From positions 1,227,001 to 1,291,000 of the forward strand of contig NZ_CP082966.1 in the NCBI RefSeq assembly GCF_019968605.1: a DNA stretch of 64,000 nt. The letters run 5' to 3'. Below the pieces are notes generated by a model. That model saw only the letters and a list, made by a program, of their open reading frames with translations. It was not told the DNA's origin and made no database searches. Every line of letters begins with the position of its first letter. Position 1 is the stretch's first letter. Shown here piece by piece: positions 1 to 9,709 of the stretch. The stretch comes from Polaribacter litorisediminis (GTDB lineage: Bacteria > Bacteroidota > Bacteroidia > Flavobacteriales > Flavobacteriaceae). Both the position numbers and the translations under genes were made by a program.

Positions 1-1792
1 CTTTACCAAAAACTAAAGCATCGTATTTATTGGTAATTTCTTCAGTATTTTCTGCAGTCTCTTTTTTAGACGGACTTCTTCTTAATTTGGTTTTAAAGAA
101 ATTTAAAATAGTACTATTTCGTTGTGATACAAATGCCTTTAATTGCGTGTTGTCTATTGCACCATTGCCAAACCTATAAAACAAATCGAAACTTGTTCTT
201 AATTTAAAATAAACGACTAATTCATTTATTGATTTTTCGTTAAAAGGAATTTTTAAATGACGTAATTTTCTAATCAGAATTCCTTTTCCTTCTTCGGCAA
301 TTAGTTTTTCTTCGTCTTTTAAAGCAGCTCTAATTTTGGTTTTTGCCCGAGCTGTAATTACAAAATCTAACCATCTAGAGTTCGGTTTGTTTGTAGAGCT
401 GGTAATTACTTCTATTTGATCTCCACTTTTTAACGTGTAACTTAAAGGAACTAGTTTACCATTTACTTTTGCACCACGACACTTTAAACCCACGTCTGTA
501 TGAATTGAAAACGCAAAATCTAATGCAGAAGCATCTTTTGGTAAGGATTTTAATTCACCTTTTGGTGTAAATACATAAATTTCTTTTGCATATAAATTTA
601 GTTTAAAATCTTCCACAAAATCTACAGCATTAATGCTATGATTTTCTAAGGTTTCTTTTAGTTTATTTAACCAACCCTCTAAACCACTTTCGTTTTCATC
701 GCCTTGTTTGTATTTAAAGTGCGCTGCATAGCCTTTCTCTGCAATTTCATTCATGCGTTCTGAACGAATTTGAACCTCTACCCATTGTGCATCTGGACCC
801 ACAACGGTAATATGTAAAGCTTCATAACCCGTAGATTTTGGTTGCGAAATCCAATCTCGTAAACGTGCAGGGTTGGGGCGAAAGTTATCAGTTACGATGG
901 AATAAATTTTCCAAGCATCGTGTTTTTCGTCTTCTGAAATAGGTTTGAAAATAATTCGAATTGCATATTTATCAAAGACTTCATCAAACGTTACATTTTG
1001 CTTTAACATTTTTCTTTTGATAGAGTAAATGGATTTAAATCTACCTTTTATTTCAAAAGAAAACTTTTCTTTATCTAAGTCACTTTTCAGTGTATTAGTA
1101 AAACGTTCTAAGTAATTTTGCTGTTCTTCTTTGCTTGCTTTTAATTTTGCAACAATGCTATTATAAACTTCAGGCTCTGTATATTTTAATCCTAAATCTT
1201 CTAATTCCGTTTTAATATTATACAAACCTAATCTATGCGCTAAAGGAGCATAAATATATAAAGTTTCTGAAGCAATTTTTACTTGTTTATGACTAGGCAT
1301 GGCATCCATAGTTTGCATGTTGTGCAACCTGTCTGCAATCTTTATTAGAATAACTCTTACATCATCATGCAAGGTTAAGAGCATTTTTCTGAAATTTTCT
1401 GCTTGTATAGAAGCGTCTTGTTCTTTGTTTAGACGCGATATTTTGGTTAATCCGTTTACAATTCTTGCAATCGTTTCGCCAAATAAATGCTCCATATCGT
1501 CAATGGTATAGTCTGTATCTTCTACAACATCATGCAAAAGTGCCGCCGCAATAGAAGTAGCTCCTAAACCAATTTCCATTGCTACAATTTTTGCTACAGC
1601 AATAGGGTGATAAATATAAGGTTCTCCCGTTTTTCTGCGCTGATTATAATGGGCATCTACAGCAACTTCAAAAGCCTTTCTAATAAGTTCTTTATCTTCT
1701 TTTGATAAAACTTCATAGGTACCTTTTAACAAATCTTTGTAACGATTTGCAATTTCCTTATTTTCCTCTTCTATACTTACGTTGTATGGCAT
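1..1792 (-). CDS. spoT: Bifunctional (p)ppGpp synthetase/hydrolase (RelA/SpoT), 3' end cut by window
   Basis: Makes and degrades the stringent-response alarmones (p)ppGpp in the cytoplasm. About 597 codons are present; the C-terminus lies beyond position 1. Reading from the ATG at 1790-1792 (MPYNVSIEEEN), the HD hydrolase domain is seen with YHP near residue 61 and LLHDVVEDT at 86-93, followed by the synthetase domain (motif around GYEALH and EVQIRSERM) and a TGS domain starting around FTPKGELKSLP. The intact HD motif suggests that hydrolase activity is kept, so this is a bifunctional Rel/SpoT type, normal for Bacteroidota with one long RSH. A 314-bp non-coding stretch lies upstream. Only the missing C-terminal end (ACT domain) cannot be judged. 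Confidence 0.95.
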   Translation of the reverse strand, partial: MPYNVSIEEENKEIANRYKDLLKGTYEVLSKEDKELIRKAFEVAVDAHYNQRRKTGEPYIYHPIAVAKIVAMEIGLGATSIAAALLHDVVEDTDYTIDDMEHLFGETIARIVNGLTKISRLNKEQDASIQAENFRKMLLTLHDDVRVILIKIADRLHNMQTMDAMPSHKQVKIASETLYIYAPLAHRLGLYNIKTELEDLGLKYTEPEVYNSIVAKLKASKEEQQNYLERFTNTLKSDLDKEKFSFEIKGRFKSIYSIKRKMLKQNVTFDEVFDKYAIRIIFKPISEDEKHDAWKIYSIVTDNFRPNPARLRDWISQPKSTGYEALHITVVGPDAQWVEVQIRSERMNEIAEKGYAAHFKYKQGDENESGLEGWLNKLKETLENHSINAVDFVEDFKLNLYAKEIYVFTPKGELKSLPKDASALDFAFSIHTDVGLKCRGAKVNGKLVPLSYTLKSGDQIEVITSSTNKPNSRWLDFVITARAKTKIRAALKDEEKLIAEEGKGILIRKLRHLKIPFNEKSINELVVYFKLRTSFDLFYRFGNGAIDNTQLKAFVSQRNSTILNFFKTKLRRSPSKKETAENTEEITNKYDALVFGK

Positions 1793-2106
1793 AGTTACAA
1801 TCTGAAATTTGTTTTAAATGTAAAGTGAATTTATGAATAACTATTTTAATAACCAAGGGTTAAGGATTGTAAATTTGATGTACAATCATTAAAATTATAG
1901 AAGTTAAAAATAAATATGTTAAAAAAAGAAGCTATTTACAAAGATTATATTAAAACTTAACTTTTTACAGTAGTGTTTCTTTTGATGAAAATAAATCAAT
2001 AACCTTCATGGATTTTTAATTTAATCAATTCACAACACTAGTTATCTCTTAAACGATTGGATTACTTGGTTGATTTGGTAAAGTAAAAAACAATATATTT
2101 TTTTTA
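1793..2106. other. Non-coding stretch upstream of spoT
   Basis: This 314-bp AT-rich interval separates the spoT start from the end of the M48 protease gene, both on the minus strand. It should hold the spoT promoter, but I found no clean TAnnTTTG box in the minus orientation, no strong hairpin and no convincing open frame. Confidence 0.5.
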
Positions 2107-3339
2107 TTATTTTTCAAGATTCAACAGTCTCTTTAATAAAGTAGGATGTGAATAATGTACAAAAACATAAGCAGGATGCGGCGTTAAATTACTCAAACTA
2201 TTTCTTGATAATTTCTTAAGTGAAGTTATTAGTGGTTTGGCAGCATAGGTTTCTTTTGCGAAATTATCTGCTTGATATTCAAACTTACGAGACATGAAAT
2301 TCATGAATAATCCTGTAATTTCTGAGATTGGCGTGTATAAAATTCCAAATGCAATTAAACCAATATGAAAACTGGGTGTTGTTACTCCTAAAGCTTCTGA
2401 TAATATTGATGAATTGATAAAAAGGGATAAAAGAAACAAAGTGAAGCCTGTGAGTAGGATAGAGGAAACCAAGTTGAAAATGATGTGTTTTTTCTTGTAG
2501 TGCCCAACTTCATGCGCTAAAACAGCTACAATTTCGTCGGTTTCTAAATCATTTATTAAGGTATCAAAAAGTGTAATTCTTTTTTGAGAACCAAAACCAG
2601 AAAAATAAGCATTTGCCTTCGTAGAACGTTTTGACCCATCTATGACAAAAATATTATGAACAATAAAACCTACTTTTTTAGCATATTTTTCAATGGCGAA
2701 TTTAAGCTCACCATCTTCTAAGGGCGTTTGTTTATTAAATAGGGGTACAATTAACTTTGCATAAAACATATTCATAAACAAAGAGAAAACGGCGACAAGA
2801 ACCCATGCATATATCCAAAAATTTGTACCTGCAAATTGATAAAACCAAATGATGAGTGACAAAATACCTCCTCCTAAAATTATCAACATGAACCAGCCTT
2901 TTAGTTTATCTAACCAAAATATTGTTTTGGTAGACTTGTTAAAACCGAATTTCTCTTCAATGACAAAGGTTTTGTAATAAGAGAAAGGTGTTGTTAAAAG
3001 ATCTGAGCCCAACATGATCATCCCAAAGAAAATTAATGCGATTAAAATGGGATGATCTGTATAACTTCTTGCAAAATCATCTACATGTTTAAAACCATCA
3101 GCTAAAAAGAATCCTAAGGTTAAAAGAATTGAAAACGTAGCTGTTAGGTTAGAAAATTTAGCGTTCGTTTTTTTGTATGCTTGAGATTTTTTGTATGCTG
3201 CCTCATCATAAACATCTGCTAATTTTTCAGGAATTTTATCGTCGAAATGTTTTGCGTTAAGTGTATCTAAAATTTGATCAATAATAAAATTGATAATAAT
3301 GATTGCAATTAAGATATAAAATAGCGTATTTGGTTGCAT
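2107..3339 (-). CDS. M48 family metalloprotease, Ste24/CAAX-protease-like
   Basis: Integral-membrane zinc protease of the Ste24/HtpX clan, 410 residues. The zinc motif HEVGHYKKKH lies near residue 275, with the downstream glutamate plausibly in the segment SRKFEYQADNFAKE, the conserved EYQAD motif of Ste24 enzymes. Hydrophobic segments occur at the N-terminus, near residues 60-80, 100-115, 150-200 and 290-340, as in the multi-helix barrel of this family. Bacteria have no prenylated CAAX proteins in the eukaryotic sense, so the substrate is unknown; a role in membrane protein quality control is an inference. It stands alone, between spoT and the glucokinase gene. Confidence 0.93.
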   Translation of the reverse strand: MQPNTLFYILIAIIIINFIIDQILDTLNAKHFDDKIPEKLADVYDEAAYKKSQAYKKTNAKFSNLTATFSILLTLGFFLADGFKHVDDFARSYTDHPILIALIFFGMIMLGSDLLTTPFSYYKTFVIEEKFGFNKSTKTIFWLDKLKGWFMLIILGGGILSLIIWFYQFAGTNFWIYAWVLVAVFSLFMNMFYAKLIVPLFNKQTPLEDGELKFAIEKYAKKVGFIVHNIFVIDGSKRSTKANAYFSGFGSQKRITLFDTLINDLETDEIVAVLAHEVGHYKKKHIIFNLVSSILLTGFTLFLLSLFINSSILSEALGVTTPSFHIGLIAFGILYTPISEITGLFMNFMSRKFEYQADNFAKETYAAKPLITSLKKLSRNSLSNLTPHPAYVFVHYSHPTLLKRLLNLEK

Positions 3340-3505
3340 TTATTTTGGATTATATTCATAAAAATCATGACTGGCAACTTGTAAAAATATGGTAAGAGGG
3401 TTGAATTTTCTGCGATTTTATAGGGATTTAAAAGAATCAGAATACGTATAAATAGTTCAAAAATAGAAACTACCTTAACTTAAAATATCACTAAAAATTT
3501 GTGGT

Positions 3506-4252
3506 TTATTTTTCATGTTTATTGCTGGCAAACATAGCAGCACCAATAATGCCAGCATTATTTCTAAATTCAGCCACTTTTATTTTTACGTCTGTTTCTA
3601 AATATTCTTTGAAACCATCATATCTCTTGCTAATTCCGCCGCCTAATATAATTAAACTTGGTGAGAATACTATTCTCGTATAATTTAATAGTACATCTAA
3701 TCTTAATGCCCATTCTTTTAGGGTTAAGTTTTCATGCTTTCTAACAGAATCTGCTGTATAAAATTCAATGATTTTACCATCAGAATGTAACATTTTACCC
3801 AATTCTAAATTCGGAATTAATTTCCCATTATAAAAAAGTCCAGATCCTATTCCTGTGCCTATTGTAATGACAATCGTAACCCCTTTTTCTTTTTTACCTG
3901 CGCCCAAACTTACTTCTGCAACTCCGGCTAAATCAGCATCATTACTGACATAAAAAGGCAATTTACATTTCTTCTTAAATAATTTATCAACTTTTACATT
4001 GAGCCACTTTTCACTTAAATTCCCAGAATGTATGCATTTTCCATCAACGATGGTTGTTGGGAAGCTACAACCAACCGCTTTTTTCCATTGAAAATGGTCT
4101 ATCATTTCTTGTACAATGTTTGCTACAGCTTCTGGAGTTGCAGGTTTTGGAGTGCTAATTCTGTGTCTTTCAGAAATTAATTCACCCGTTTTAGTATCTA
4201 CAATTGCGGCTTTAATTCCCGACCCGCCAATGTCTATTCCTAGTGCTTTCAT
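3506..4252 (-). CDS. ppgK: ROK-family kinase, polyphosphate glucokinase-like
   Basis: Sugar kinase of the ROK/hexokinase fold, likely phosphorylating glucose with polyphosphate or ATP. The N-terminal phosphate loop [16 protein letters not shown] is followed by the catalytic region [13 protein letters not shown], the phosphate-2 loop IGTGIGSG and the adenosine-side motif [11 protein letters not shown]. The ATG at 4250-4252 is chosen because it starts exactly at the family N-terminus (248 residues); the 13 extra upstream codons run into the neighbouring gene. The stop of the upstream methyltransferase gene is 4 bp before this start, so the two are probably translationally coupled. The polyphosphate preference rests on resemblance ([10 protein letters not shown] region) and is not certain. 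Confidence 0.85.
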   Translation of the reverse strand: MKALGIDIGGSGIKAAIVDTKTGELISERHRISTPKPATPEAVANIVQEMIDHFQWKKAVGCSFPTTIVDGKCIHSGNLSEKWLNVKVDKLFKKKCKLPFYVSNDADLAGVAEVSLGAGKKEKGVTIVITIGTGIGSGLFYNGKLIPNLELGKMLHSDGKIIEFYTADSVRKHENLTLKEWALRLDVLLNYTRIVFSPSLIILGGGISKRYDGFKEYLETDVKIKVAEFRNNAGIIGAAMFASNKHEK

Positions 4253-4256
4253 GTAT

Positions 4257-5054
4257 TTATATTTTAAATTGTCTTTGTCTTTTTGCTTCAAAAATTACAA
4301 TGGCAGCGGCAACAGATACGTTCATAGAATCTATTTTTCCTTGCATCGGTATGTTGATGTTTTGTGTTGCTCTTGTTCTCCAAATTTCAGATAAACCAGT
4401 AGCTTCAGTTCCTACTACGATCGCCGAAGGTTTTGTATAAATTTCTTTATGATATTCGTTGGAGTTTTGCAAAGTTGTGGCAAAAATATGAATTTTTTCC
4501 TTTTCTAAAAAAGCAATAATTTCTTCCGAAGTTCCAACAGCAATTTGATTGGTAAAAACACAACCGACACTAGAGCGTATAATATTGGCATTGTATACAT
4601 CACTTTTAGGATTCGCAATAAAAACAGCGTCTACATTTGCTGCATCTGCAGTTCTTAACAAAGCGCCAATATTTCCTGGTTTTTCAATGCCTTCTGCTAT
4701 TAAGATTAATGGATTTTTGTTTTTAAAATAAATGTTTTTTAAAGTAAAATCTTTGGCTTTTACTACCGCAATCATACCTTCTGTAGAATCCCTATAGGCT
4801 AACTTTTGATAAACTTCTTTAGAAACAAGGGTTCTGTTGATATTTTTATTGAAGAAGTGTAAAATTTCATTTTCTGAGATTAAATCTGTAAGAAAAAGGA
4901 TGTTTTCAATTTCATAATTAGCTGCCATCGCTAAAGTGATTTCGCGTTTTCCTTCTATTAAAAATAACCCTTGCTTTTTACGTTCGCGAGATTTTTCTTG
5001 CAGCTTTATAAGGTTTTTGATATATGAATTGTGAATACTTGTAATTTCTTTCAT
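4257..5054 (-). CDS. TrmH/SpoU-family RNA 2'-O-methyltransferase
   Basis: SAM-dependent ribose methyltransferase of the SPOUT knot class acting on rRNA or tRNA; the target nucleotide cannot be told from sequence. An N-terminal SpoU substrate-binding domain ([12 protein letters not shown]) precedes the three SpoU motifs: [23 protein letters not shown] and [15 protein letters not shown]. The ATG at 5052-5054 (MKEITSIHN) is preferred over a codon 42 bp further upstream because a TATATTTG promoter box (5060-5067) ends only five bases before it, so a longer start could not be transcribed. Length 265 residues, normal. It leads a two-gene unit with the ROK kinase. Confidence 0.9.
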   Translation of the reverse strand: MKEITSIHNSYIKNLIKLQEKSRERKKQGLFLIEGKREITLAMAANYEIENILFLTDLISENEILHFFNKNINRTLVSKEVYQKLAYRDSTEGMIAVVKAKDFTLKNIYFKNKNPLILIAEGIEKPGNIGALLRTADAANVDAVFIANPKSDVYNANIIRSSVGCVFTNQIAVGTSEEIIAFLEKEKIHIFATTLQNSNEYHKEIYTKPSAIVVGTEATGLSEIWRTRATQNINIPMQGKIDSMNVSVAAAIVIFEAKRQRQFKI

Positions 5055-5059
5055 TATTA

Positions 5060-5067
5060 CAAATATA
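5060..5067 (-). promoter_or_regulatory. -7 box (TATATTTG) of the TrmH-type gene
   Basis: Perfect match to the Bacteroidota -7 consensus TAnnTTTG on the minus strand, ending five bases before the ATG at 5054. Initiation a few bases downstream would give a leaderless or nearly leaderless mRNA. No good TTG at the usual -33 distance. Confidence 0.6.
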
Positions 5068-5254
5068 CCTATTTGTAGGTATTGTAGACACTTCAATTAT
5101 TTAGAATATTTGTAAAACAATAGAAAGTAAACATTGCTTTCAATTTATTTGGATTTAATTTAGAAGTTAGTCATGTAAAAGGGGAAAATTGTTCGTTTGA
5201 AAAAGAAAAATTAGTATAATTGAACATCGCAAGAATGACTGTTTTCAAAAAAAA

Positions 5255-5272
5255 GGCTCGCAATTGCGAGCC
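5255..5272. terminator. Rho-independent terminator, likely serving the amidohydrolase unit
   Basis: An 18-bp perfect palindrome (GGCTCGCAATTGCGAGCC) is flanked by A-runs on the left and T-runs on the right, so it can terminate in either direction. It lies downstream of the minus-strand amidohydrolase gene ending at 5349. Confidence 0.85.
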
Positions 5273-5348
5273 TTTTTTAGGTATTTTTATTTTTAAATAA
5301 AAAGCGCAAGAAAGACATTACTTTTTTGTTCCTTACAATTTATACAAT

Positions 5349-6644
5349 TTATCTAGATTTATATTTCTCGGCATACCGTTTCCAAAGAGTTGTTTGGTGC
5401 GTTTCTAAACTAATATCTCTACCTTGAATATATGCTTTTGTTAAAATATTACCACGCATTTCTAAAGCATCTCCTTCAGAAATAAATAAAGTAGCATCTT
5501 TACCGACTTCTAAAGAGCCCACCATAGCATCAATTCCTAAAATTTTAGCAGTATTTAAAGTAATTAACTGCAAAGCAACTTCTTTATCTAAACCAAAGGC
5601 AGCAAAAGTACCTGCATAAAAAGGAAGATTTCTTGTGTTCATACGTTCCATTTGTCCGTCCATTCCTAGACTAACCAGTACACCTTTTTCTGTTAATGTT
5701 TTTGCAATAGTGTATGTAGCATCATAGGCATCATCTTCACTGTCTGGATTTCTATGAGGTCTTGGTAAAATTACAGGAATGTTGTGTTTTACCAATAAAT
5801 CTGTTACTTTATCTGCGCCCTCTGCATCTACAATTACTAAATTATCGATCCCTAAATCTATGGCAATCGTAATAGCATCCGTAATTTCTTTTGGTCCGTC
5901 TACATGAATGTACAATTTTTTAGAACCATCAAATAAACCTTTAGTGGCTTCGTAAGGCAAATGTTTCTTTTCTTTCATTCCGGCTAAATAATTTTTAGCA
6001 TTCAAAAAATAAGATTTTATTCTGTCTATATTCTCTGGATATTTAGTGTCTGTTTTTAACCCAGGATCTTCTCCTAGCCACCATCTTCCTCGTGTAAAAC
6101 TATTGGGCCAATTCATATGAATACCATCATCTGTTTTCATAGCAGCATCCTCCCAATTCCAAGCATCTAATTGAACAATAGAAGACGTTCCAGAAATGGT
6201 ACCTCCTTTGGGTCTAATTTGTGCCATTAAAACACCATTTGGTCTCATCGATTCTACAACTTTACTCTCTGCATTGTAAGCGATTAAGCTTCTAATGTGA
6301 GGGTTGTTTAGCCCAATTTCTCTTTGGTCATCACTAGCTTTAACGGCATCAATTTCTACTAAGCCTAAAGTAGAGTTGGCTGCAATAAAACCAGGATATA
6401 CGTGCTTCCCTTTGGCATTAATTACGTTTCCTTGTCTTGCAATTTTAGCCATTGCACTACCAACAAAGGTTATTTTACCCTCATGAAACATAATAAGTGA
6501 GTTTTCAATCACTTTTCCATTTCCTAAATGTGCGGTTGCACCTTCAATTGAAACTGCCGTGCGCTGTTTATCAGCCGGAGTTTGTTGTGCGATACTGTTT
6601 CCTATACAAAAGAAAAACAGCAAACTATATAGTATATTTTTCAT
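5349..6644 (-). CDS. Secreted amidohydrolase-like protein without the HxH metal motif
   Basis: Member of the imidazolonepropionase-like amidohydrolase superfamily, 431 residues, exported by an N-terminal signal peptide (MKNILYSLLFFFCIGNSIAQ). The composite beta-sandwich part (NGKVIENSLIMFHEGKITFVG) and the start of the TIM barrel (VYPGFIAANSTLG) are clear, but the strand that usually carries the metal-binding HxH reads IAANST, with no histidine. A late aspartate in SLGMDGQMERMN may be the catalytic-site remnant. The gene follows the 988-residue amidohydrolase with 6 bp between them, so the two are co-transcribed and may form a complex. The loss of HxH suggests an altered or non-catalytic role. 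Substrate unknown. Confidence 0.87.
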   Translation of the reverse strand: MKNILYSLLFFFCIGNSIAQQTPADKQRTAVSIEGATAHLGNGKVIENSLIMFHEGKITFVGSAMAKIARQGNVINAKGKHVYPGFIAANSTLGLVEIDAVKASDDQREIGLNNPHIRSLIAYNAESKVVESMRPNGVLMAQIRPKGGTISGTSSIVQLDAWNWEDAAMKTDDGIHMNWPNSFTRGRWWLGEDPGLKTDTKYPENIDRIKSYFLNAKNYLAGMKEKKHLPYEATKGLFDGSKKLYIHVDGPKEITDAITIAIDLGIDNLVIVDAEGADKVTDLLVKHNIPVILPRPHRNPDSEDDAYDATYTIAKTLTEKGVLVSLGMDGQMERMNTRNLPFYAGTFAAFGLDKEVALQLITLNTAKILGIDAMVGSLEVGKDATLFISEGDALEMRGNILTKAYIQGRDISLETHQTTLWKRYAEKYKSR

Positions 6645-6650
6645 TATTTC

Positions 6651-9617
6651 TTAGTTTTTAAGTTCTTCTAAAGTATCACATTGAAAGTTTCTATCACCTC
6701 TTTTTATAGGCGCTTTGGTTTTACCACCGTTCATTTTTTCTTTCAACATCATGTTAATTAATTTGCTTTTTTCTTCTTTAATCATGGAGCGCTTTTTAGC
6801 ATCTTCTTTCACATCAAAAAAGACTTTTCCTTCTATAATTGTTTTTTCTACTTTAGCATAAATAGACATCGGGTGATTGCTCCATAAAACAACATCGGCA
6901 TCTTTACCCACTTTTATACTACCAACTCTATCATCAATATGTAAAAGTTTAGCAGGATTTATGGTAACCGTTTTCCAAGCCTCTAACTCAGACATACCGC
7001 CATATTTAATGGTTTTTGCAGCTTCTTGATTTAAACGTCTAGACATTTCTCTATCATCAGAATTAATAGCAACGGTAACGCCAGCATTGTGCATAATTGC
7101 TGCGTTAAAAGGAATGGCATCATTTACTTCGTATTTATAAGCCCACCAATCTGAAAAAGTTGAACCACCAACACCATGTGCTGCCATTTTATCAGCTACT
7201 TTATATCCTTCTAAAATATGTGTAAACGTATTGATTCTAAAATCGAATTTTTCTGCAACTTTCATTAACATATTAATTTCTGATTGCACATAGGAATGAC
7301 AAGATATAAAACGTTCTCCATTTAAAATTTCAACCAATGTTTCCATTTCAGCATCTTTTCTATAAGGATTACCGCTTTTCTTTAAAACTTCATATTCTCT
7401 AGCTCTTGTAAAATAGTCTGTAAACATTTGTTCAACACCCATTCTTGTTTGAGGAAAACGAGTTCCGTTTGCGCTTCTAGATTGTTTTACATTTTCACCC
7501 AAAGCAAATTTTATGAATTTTGGTGAATTACTATAAATCATATTTTCTGCATTTTCTCCCCATTTTAGTTTTAGAATTGCAGAGCGGCCGCCAATAGGAT
7601 TTGCAGAACCATGTAAAATTTGTGCAGTAGTTGTTCCTCCAGAAATATTTCTATAAATATTAATATCAGTAGGATCTACAACATCTTCAATAGTAACTTC
7701 TGCGGATGAATTTTGAGCACCTTCATTAATCGCAGAAGCTGCAATATGCGAGTGCTCATCAATAATACCAGCGGTTAAATGTTTTCCTGTACCATCAATT
7801 TCTGTGGCTTTTCGATCTTTTAAATTTTTACCAATTTCTGTTATTTTTCCATCCTTTAATAACACGTCTGTATTTTCTAAAATACCAGCATCTTCACTAG
7901 TCCAAACCGTTACATTTTTTATTAAAATGGTCTCTGTTTTTGGTTGTGTGTAATTCCCAAAACCAATATTCGGATAACTTACGGGCAAGACTGTTATTGC
8001 GTTCTCTTGCTCTTTTTCCTTTTTCGATTTTTCTTTTGTATCCTTTTTAACTACTTTTTTACTAGCCGACCAAGAAGTTTCATTGGCTTCCGTATCATAC
8101 GCTGTTCCTTGCATTGCATTGGATGCGTTGATTACTTTACCCATCATTCTGGTATAACCACTTTCTTCATTTAAGGTCATAGAAATCCAATCATCTTTAA
8201 AAGAGAAGGATGCTTTTACTTTTTTGTCACCTAACTCAATAGCGCCAGTTTGTTTTGCTCCTTTGCCAGAAATTGTTAACGTGTAATTTTTATTATTAAC
8301 GTACAGCATGTAAGTGCCTGTAATATCTTTGATATTCATATCATTGATGGTGTTTTTAGCACCTTGCACCCAATTTTCGAATAGGGTAGTTTTAGCATCA
8401 AAAATATCACCCGAAGTAATGATAAAGTTTGCATAACTGCCCGTTTTTAAGTTTCCAATGGAATTGTTCCCTATAATTTGAGCAGGAATTGTGGTTAATG
8501 CAGCTAATGCTTTTTCTTTATCAAAACCGAACTTAATTGCTTTTTGTAGGTTTTTATGAAAAGATTTTACAGATTTCAATTTGTGAGTGGTCAAAGCAAA
8601 ATTAACGCCGTTTTCAGAAAGGACGCTTAAATTTGATGGTTCTTGGTTCCACATACGCATATCTCTTAAAGAAATTTTTTGCGCTAAAAGCGGATCAGAA
8701 ACATCATAGGCATTGCTAAAATTAATCGGAATTATAAAATTAGCATTGGTTGCTTTGATATCGCTTACACGTTCATATTCATCACCGCTACCAACGATGG
8801 TATATTGAATTGAAAATTCATCGCCAATTTTATCTGCTCGTAATGCGTCTAAATGATTCCCTGTTTCAAAAATTTGAGTCAAATTTTTATTTCCATTTAA
8901 GGCCTCTAAAGCCATATCTTTATTTTTCATGTTGCCTTTTGCATACCAGTCCGCATCATTGTAAACCTGTCGTAACAATGCCATTGCACCCATTCTTGAT
9001 TGTGGATATGCTTGTCTCGATTGTACGCTTTTACTAAACGATAAATATTGCCCGGATTTTGTGTCTAAAATTCTATATGCATTTGATACATTCGGATTTA
9101 AGGCAACTAATAATCCATTACCTCGAATAATTCCGTCTTGTAAATGCGTATTCACTGCACCAAATCCTGCGTCAATGAACTCTTTTGCTTTTTTGTTATC
9201 AAAATCAAAAGCATCGATAGGATTTTCATCAGGTCTTATGTGATCATTCCAATAATAACCTTCACGAGAAGCTTCGTACTGTGTTCCTCTTGAATTACTA
9301 GAAGCTCTTTTAGGTTTAGCAATACCAAAATCTGTATAAATGTCTATAAATGAAGGATATATTGTTTTGCCTTCTAGATCGGTTGTTTTTGTTCCTTTCG
9401 GAATTTTTACTGATTTACCAATACTTACAACTTTACCGTCTTTAATCAGTAACGTTCCTTTTTTAATAATTTCTGTAGGAGTTACATAAATTTTTGCATT
9501 TGTAAATGCAAAAGTGGTGCTCTCGGTTGTTTTTACTCCCGAGTCTGTAGGGAAATAATCTTGCGCTTGCACAATGGTGAGCGACAAGAAAAAAAGTAAG
9601 AAAAATAGTTTTTTCAT
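6651..9617 (-). CDS. Secreted double-domain amidohydrolase
   Basis: A 988-residue protein with signal peptide (MKKLFFLLFFLSLTIVQAQ) and two amidohydrolase modules in tandem. The N-terminal module (residues about 30-430) has TIYPSFIDIYTDFG where HxH is expected, so it lacks the metal ligands. A linker with a beta-rich segment and a Lys/Glu-rich stretch (about 520-550) leads to the C-terminal module, which keeps the full set: GIIDEHSHIA near residue 620, CHSY, THILEGYK and NSDD. Only the second module therefore looks catalytic. Such proteins are annotated as imidazolonepropionase-like or dipeptidase-like hydrolases; the true substrate is unknown. It is the first gene of a two-gene unit with the 431-residue homologue. 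Confidence 0.9.
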   Translation of the reverse strand: MKKLFFLLFFLSLTIVQAQDYFPTDSGVKTTESTTFAFTNAKIYVTPTEIIKKGTLLIKDGKVVSIGKSVKIPKGTKTTDLEGKTIYPSFIDIYTDFGIAKPKRASSNSRGTQYEASREGYYWNDHIRPDENPIDAFDFDNKKAKEFIDAGFGAVNTHLQDGIIRGNGLLVALNPNVSNAYRILDTKSGQYLSFSKSVQSRQAYPQSRMGAMALLRQVYNDADWYAKGNMKNKDMALEALNGNKNLTQIFETGNHLDALRADKIGDEFSIQYTIVGSGDEYERVSDIKATNANFIIPINFSNAYDVSDPLLAQKISLRDMRMWNQEPSNLSVLSENGVNFALTTHKLKSVKSFHKNLQKAIKFGFDKEKALAALTTIPAQIIGNNSIGNLKTGSYANFIITSGDIFDAKTTLFENWVQGAKNTINDMNIKDITGTYMLYVNNKNYTLTISGKGAKQTGAIELGDKKVKASFSFKDDWISMTLNEESGYTRMMGKVINASNAMQGTAYDTEANETSWSASKKVVKKDTKEKSKKEKEQENAITVLPVSYPNIGFGNYTQPKTETILIKNVTVWTSEDAGILENTDVLLKDGKITEIGKNLKDRKATEIDGTGKHLTAGIIDEHSHIAASAINEGAQNSSAEVTIEDVVDPTDINIYRNISGGTTTAQILHGSANPIGGRSAILKLKWGENAENMIYSNSPKFIKFALGENVKQSRSANGTRFPQTRMGVEQMFTDYFTRAREYEVLKKSGNPYRKDAEMETLVEILNGERFISCHSYVQSEINMLMKVAEKFDFRINTFTHILEGYKVADKMAAHGVGGSTFSDWWAYKYEVNDAIPFNAAIMHNAGVTVAINSDDREMSRRLNQEAAKTIKYGGMSELEAWKTVTINPAKLLHIDDRVGSIKVGKDADVVLWSNHPMSIYAKVEKTIIEGKVFFDVKEDAKKRSMIKEEKSKLINMMLKEKMNGGKTKAPIKRGDRNFQCDTLEELKN

Positions 9618-9709
9618 GTAGTTAGATTTGTTTAGAATTAATGCTAAATTTATTGATAAGCAGGTTATAAATTGTTAAATGAAACTAATTTAACAAAATT
9701 TTAAGAAAA

